Source: Hypsibius dujardini (lineage: Eukaryota > Tardigrada > Eutardigrada > Parachela > Hypsibiidae). From it: 22,450 bases of DNA. Within the stretch, counting starts at the first letter, position 1; each line of letters starts with the position of its first letter. This document shows positions 19,350-22,450 of the stretch, piece after piece. Location of the stretch: assembly GCA_001579985.1 (NCBI GenBank), contig LRSR01001748.1, forward strand, positions 1-22,450. Reading direction: 5' to 3'. The notes beneath the pieces are model-generated. The model was not told the origin of the DNA. It did no database searches and was given only the letters and a program-made list of their open reading frames with translations. Made by a program: the position numbers and the translations under genes.

Positions 19350-19835
19350 ATGACGGATCAGCTGACGGACAAGCAGATTGATGAGTACCGGCAGGCCTTC
19401 GCCTTGGCGGACAAGCAGATTGATGAGTACCGACAGGCCTTCGCCTTGGCGGACAAGGACGGCAACGGTTCCATCTCCGTGGCCGATCTCGGCAGTTTCA
19501 TGCGATCCCTCGGCGTGAGCCTGACCGATTACAACCTCCAAGACATGATCAACGACGTCGACATCGACGGCAACGGCTCCATCGAGTTCCCCGAGTTCCT
19601 GCGTATGATGGTGCGGAAGATGAAGCTGACGGATGAGGACGAGGAGCTGCGGATCGCTTTTCAGTTCCTCGACCGCGACAAAGACGGATTCCTGAATGCG
19701 AAGGAGTTGCTCACCATTTCCGCCGCGCTGGGGGAGAAACTCACGGAGATGGAGGCGTCCGAGTTGATCAGGGAGTCCGACGTTGACGGTGATGGAATGA
19801 TCAACTTTCAGGAATTTATCCACATGATGGCATGA
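19350..19835 (+). CDS. Calmodulin-like EF-hand protein, intronless, with duplicated N-terminal helix
   Basis: A single open frame of 161 residues. It starts MTDQLTDKQI, like calmodulin's ADQLTEEQI. Four EF-hand loops are intact: DKDGNGSISVAD, DIDGNGSIEFPE, DRDKDGFLNAKE and DVDGDGMINFQE, each with Asp/Asn at positions 1, 3 and 5 and an acidic residue at 12 (Asp in the first loop). The central MMVRKMK and the closing EFIHMMA also match calmodulin. The order is that of a calcium sensor that binds amphipathic target helices. Residues DKQIDEYRQAFALA occur twice in direct succession before loop 1, from a 42-bp DNA duplication differing at one base. Removing it gives 147 residues, about the calmodulin length. 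Sequence divergence and lack of introns suggest a calmodulin paralogue, perhaps retroposed, and not the main calmodulin gene. Confidence 0.93.
   Translation: MTDQLTDKQIDEYRQAFALADKQIDEYRQAFALADKDGNGSISVADLGSFMRSLGVSLTDYNLQDMINDVDIDGNGSIEFPEFLRMMVRKMKLTDEDEELRIAFQFLDRDKDGFLNAKELLTISAALGEKLTEMEASELIRESDVDGDGMINFQEFIHMMA
19368..19451 (+). repeat. 42-bp tandem duplication in coding sequence
   Basis: Copies 19368-19409 and 19410-19451 differ by a single G/A change. They add 14 residues in frame to the first EF-hand's entering helix. Confidence 0.95.
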
Positions 19836-19961
19836 AATGCATTTCCAATCTTCGCTGTCCAGTGTTAGAATAGAAGCAAACGCTGTCACTTACATGTCTA
19901 CTCTCGTTACATGGAGTGCCTGACCGCGTGAACGTGGCAATAGTTGGTGGGAAAAGTCGAA

Positions 19962-20006
19962 GCAGGCAGACAGACAGACAGACAGAGGGACAACAGTCGA
20001 AGCAGC

Positions 20007-20046
<40 letters not shown>
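19962..20046. repeat. (CAGA)n between convergent genes
   Basis: CAGA tract, split by GGACAACAGTCGAAG, between the calmodulin-like stop codon and the PIG-C stop codon. Confidence 0.93.
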
Positions 20047-20078
20047 GATTTATCGAAAGACGCAGATACGTACGCAAT

Positions 20079-21362
20079 TTAAAGAGGCGTTGGTCCGTCG
20101 TCCGTTCCACCTACAGGTGGCGGTGTTGTAGACGTTGGGTCGAAAGGTGCTATCACGGCTTCATCCCACGGCCCGTGAATGGTGGTCTTGTACCTTTGCA
20201 AATACACAAAAAGTGCCGGGCACAGCAGACCGATGCCTGCCAAAAACAGCACAAACAGGACGGCGAAAAATCGGCTGATGACGGCAATCAACAGAAAATC
20301 CGCCAGAACCAGTGCCGGCGCGATCCAGACAAAGTGACGCGGTCTTTTCTCTTTCACAGCGGATCGCATCGGCGGCCACAGTCCGAAGATTCCGGCTGCG
20401 GCGATGATTAGGGCGAACGCGTCAAGCGGTGAAGAGAGACGAGAGGCCAAGCAGACGGCGGCGGCGAACGCGGCGTTGAGGGAGAACGCCTGGGAAACAA
20501 CCATGGCACGCGGTCCGTAGTCGTGCACTGCAAGATTGGCCAGAAGCATGCCTGAAATTGGGAGAGGTGAACCGTTCGAAAGTCACACTCAATCCAACTT
20601 TCAACTAAATTATTTAAATTTATAACAAGCAAGCACAAGCTGTTCGGTAACCGTCAAACCATAAAAACTAATTTACTGAAAATAAAAAAGGTAAAACATT
20701 ATCAGCCCAATCAATCAATCCATCGTCATCTGGCATGGCAATTGACGAAATGAATTTAATACCAGTGCAGGTCAATCGAAACATCAATCAAGCAACGGAC
20801 TGCCTTACCAGCTACCATGAAACAGATCAGCCCAATCAATCAATCCATCGTCATCTGGCATAGCAAGTGACGAAATGCAGTGCGGATCGATCAAGACGTC
20901 AATCAAGCGAAGGACTGCCTTACCAGCTACCATGGAATAGATGGTGTCCGTGCTGACCGATTTCGTCAGCGTCGACAAGATCGGCGAGATCCCAAAAGCA
21001 AATCCGTAAATGACAAGAAACGTATGCAATTCTTTCCGCGACGGTGCGAGGCGGTCCTGTGTGAGTGAGCGGTAAACGAGGTGGAGAGCGACAAGAGTGA
21101 CGGAAAATCCCGTGATCACTTCCCATGCGGACAGTCGCCCCTCCAACATGAAGGCGTAGATGGTGGTAAAGAAAATGACAAGACAAATCTGTTGGATGAG
21201 AACTGCCGACCCGGTGACGGCTTCGGAGAAACGGTAAGTGCGGAGGTTGACGTTTGTGCGGAGTTCGCGGAGGAAGACGTCGTCGTCGGTGTGATTGTCC
21301 GGCGTGCCTTGGCTCTTCCAGAGGATGCGCCGCGAATGGGCTGCGGGATGCGAATTCGCCAT
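20079..21362 (-). CDS. PIGC: PIG-C, GPI-GlcNAc transferase subunit C
   Basis: Minus-strand exons 21362-20924 and 20551-20079 join in phase to 303 residues (human about 297). PIG-C is a multi-pass ER membrane subunit of the complex that transfers GlcNAc from UDP-GlcNAc to phosphatidylinositol, the first step of GPI-anchor synthesis. Seen: N-terminal FLRELRTNVNLRTY, several hydrophobic segments (AVLIQQICLVIFFTTIYAF and later), the highly conserved SVSTDTIYSM, MLLANLAVHDYG directly after the splice, then SLNAAFAAAVCLASRL and the conserved C-terminal IHGPWDEA. The splice point (donor gtaagg at 20923, acceptor tttcag) gives YSMVAGMLLANL, matching the family without a gap. I chose the ATG at 21362 because family homology starts soon after it; the frame stays open to 21455. 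The gene is divergent from C2CD5. Confidence 0.95.
20701..20935. repeat. 115-bp tandem duplication spanning the PIG-C exon 1 donor
   Basis: ATCAGCCCAATCAATCAATC and the following CATCGTCATCTGGCAT occur in both copies. Each ends GGACTGCCTTACCAGCTACC, which on the minus strand is the exon end plus GGTAAGG donor. The true donor is at 20923 and the duplicate at 20808. Confidence 0.92.
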
Positions 21363-21895
21363 TGCCAAAACATCCAACCCACAAACAGGTAAACAGTAAT
21401 ATTGTCCTGGCTTTGGAATGGAAGAAGATGAAAGATGTACGAGTAGTGTAACCAATCAGTCAATCAATCAATCAATCAATCGACAGAGCAGCACAGAACA
21501 ACGATGCGAACAAGGAACAAAGTCAGGGCGCGAGAACAAATGTGTGAATTCTCTGCGAACAAATCTGAAAGCCCGCGAACCAGAGCAAATACCCCACGAA
21601 CAAGTGTGTATACCCCGCGAGCAGGTCCCAATGCCCCGCGAACAATCCCAATGCCCCGCGAACAAATCCCATTGCCGGGCGAACAGATTTGATTGTTTAG
21701 CGAACAAGTTTGATTGTCTCGCGAACATGTGGGAATATTCCGCGAACCGGTCTGAGCGTCAAAATTGATTATTTGTTGTAGAAAAAAATCTCAGAAACAA
21801 AATGGCAAAAATAGCTTGCTAATTTGTCGCTTGTTTTTCGGCAGGCAGCGGTAATTATAGTTCGGCACTGCATTTTCTGCTGTCGAATTTCCACC
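21363..21895. promoter_or_regulatory. Bidirectional promoter interval between PIG-C and C2CD5
   Basis: The two start codons are 534 bp apart and point away from each other, so both promoters should be within or near this stretch. It contains (AATC)n at 21459-21482 and a degenerate 21-bp repeat. No core promoter motif was confidently identified. Confidence 0.5.
21525..21757. repeat. Degenerate 21-bp repeat with GCGAACA core
   Basis: About eleven units built on CCCGCGAACAA, spaced about 21 bp, strongest from 21580 to 21745. Both strands have long open frames because the period is a multiple of three. No gene is inferred. Confidence 0.85.
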
Positions 21896-22450
21896 ATGGT
21901 AAGGCAGTTTAATTAATCGAGAAAATTGTCGTCAATAAATTTGTTGTTTTTGCGGCTGAATTTTTTTTTTTTGGAAAATTTGAAAATGCTTTTTCAACAT
22001 TTTTCCTACGACTTCTTTTCCAGCCTGCGACGGTAAAGGTCAAAATCTGCGAGGCGCGCCATCTCCCCGTGATGGATCGAAGCGGGGAGACCACCGACGC
22101 ATTTGTCGAGGTACCGTGGAGAATCTTCGGATGCTTTGTCCATGTTCCATGAATGAATGAATCAATCAATCAATCAATCACCGGCATGGGCTTCCACTGA
22201 TCTATCAAAGCAATCAATCAATCAATCAATCACCGGCATGGGCTTCCACTGATCTATCAAAGCAATCAATCAATCAATCAATCAATCACCGGTATTGGCT
22301 TCCAATGATCGGTTAGAAACGGAGCCGATCAATCAATCAAGCTAACGGCCAGTCACTTACATTCCCGATCAACCGTGCAAAAGCCAAACCCTGAATGTTC
22401 CCTGGATCTCGATGTCGATTATCGCTGCGGCTGTTCGTTGCAGGTCCGGT
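21896..22450 (+). CDS. C2CD5: C2CD5 (C2 domain, CDP138-like), first exons, 3' partial
   Basis: The start codon 21896-21898 lies in a good CCACCATG context and is followed at once by GTAAGG. Exon 22024-22110 follows ttttccag and reads PATVKVKI, then ARHLPVMDRSGETTDAFVE. A third exon starts at 22444 (after ttgcag) with GTCCGGT, giving VR. Joined, M + PATVKVKI...DAFVE + VR matches the N-terminal C2 domain of C2CD5 (human begins MPGKLKVKI and has DAFVEV). C2CD5 is a calcium- and lipid-binding protein linked to insulin-stimulated GLUT4 vesicle fusion in mammals. Only about the first 31 residues are visible; the rest is beyond the window. Introns are 125 and 333 bp. Confidence 0.88.
22157..22300. 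repeat. 52-bp tandem repeat with (AATC)n in C2CD5 intron 2
   Basis: CACCGGCATGGGCTTCCACT recurs at 22179 and 22231, with a diverged third copy at 22287 (CACCGGTATTGGCTTCCAAT). They are separated by (CAATC)-type runs; the third interval is 4 bp longer, as expected for one extra AATC unit. Confidence 0.92.

Noticed and set aside
21363-21455. Upstream extension of PIG-C (frame open to 21455)
   Set aside because: Residues before the ATG at 21362 show no family similarity. The chosen start gives near-family length.

Overview
This is a gene-dense piece of an animal nuclear genome. Genes are split by introns with GT..AG borders, several only 58-200 bp long. They encode typical metazoan proteins: intersectin, PIG-C, C2CD5, IMMP2L, a Tctex1-domain dynein light chain-like protein, a calmodulin relative and a trypsin-fold protease. 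Non-coding DNA is packed with simple repeats, mainly (CAGA)n/(TCTG)n and (AATC)n/(GATT)n, plus many minisatellites and several long inverted repeats. I infer an invertebrate with a compact genome (seven genes in 22 kb). I cannot name the phylum from sequence alone.

Layout. 187-1452 (+): last four exons of a chymotrypsin-fold serine protease whose 5' part lies outside the window. 1453-3528: intergenic, with a 20-bp minisatellite, an ACGGA-rich stretch and a tRNA-like relic. 3529-5444 (+): IMMP2L in two exons, with two minisatellites in its intron and a long inverted repeat just after its stop codon. 6314-9315 (-): five-exon gene for a 572-residue Tctex1-domain protein with two coding minisatellites. 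It is convergent with IMMP2L. 9316-12053: intergenic space between divergent genes, with a 24-bp minisatellite, a foldback element and clustered CRE/E-box motifs. 12054-17136 (+): short-form intersectin in seven coding exons (2 EH, coiled coil, 5 SH3). 17137-19349: intergenic, with a 95-bp duplication and a 13-bp minisatellite. 19350-19835 (+): intronless calmodulin-like gene with an internal 42-bp tandem duplication. 20079-21362 (-): PIG-C in two exons, with a duplicated splice donor. 21896 to the end (+): start of C2CD5, divergent from PIG-C.

The genes are not an operon or a single pathway. Intersectin and C2CD5 both concern membrane traffic. PIG-C works in GPI-anchor synthesis at the ER, and IMMP2L in mitochondrial inner-membrane processing. 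I found no convincing new multi-gene system. What stands out is repeat-driven remodelling: in-frame expansions in two proteins, a duplicated splice site, tandem hairpins inside an intron, foldback elements in flanking DNA, and TCTG tracts mostly pyrimidine-rich on the transcribed gene's sense strand. Splice joins were worked out by hand from reading phase and homology and have not been tested against transcripts.
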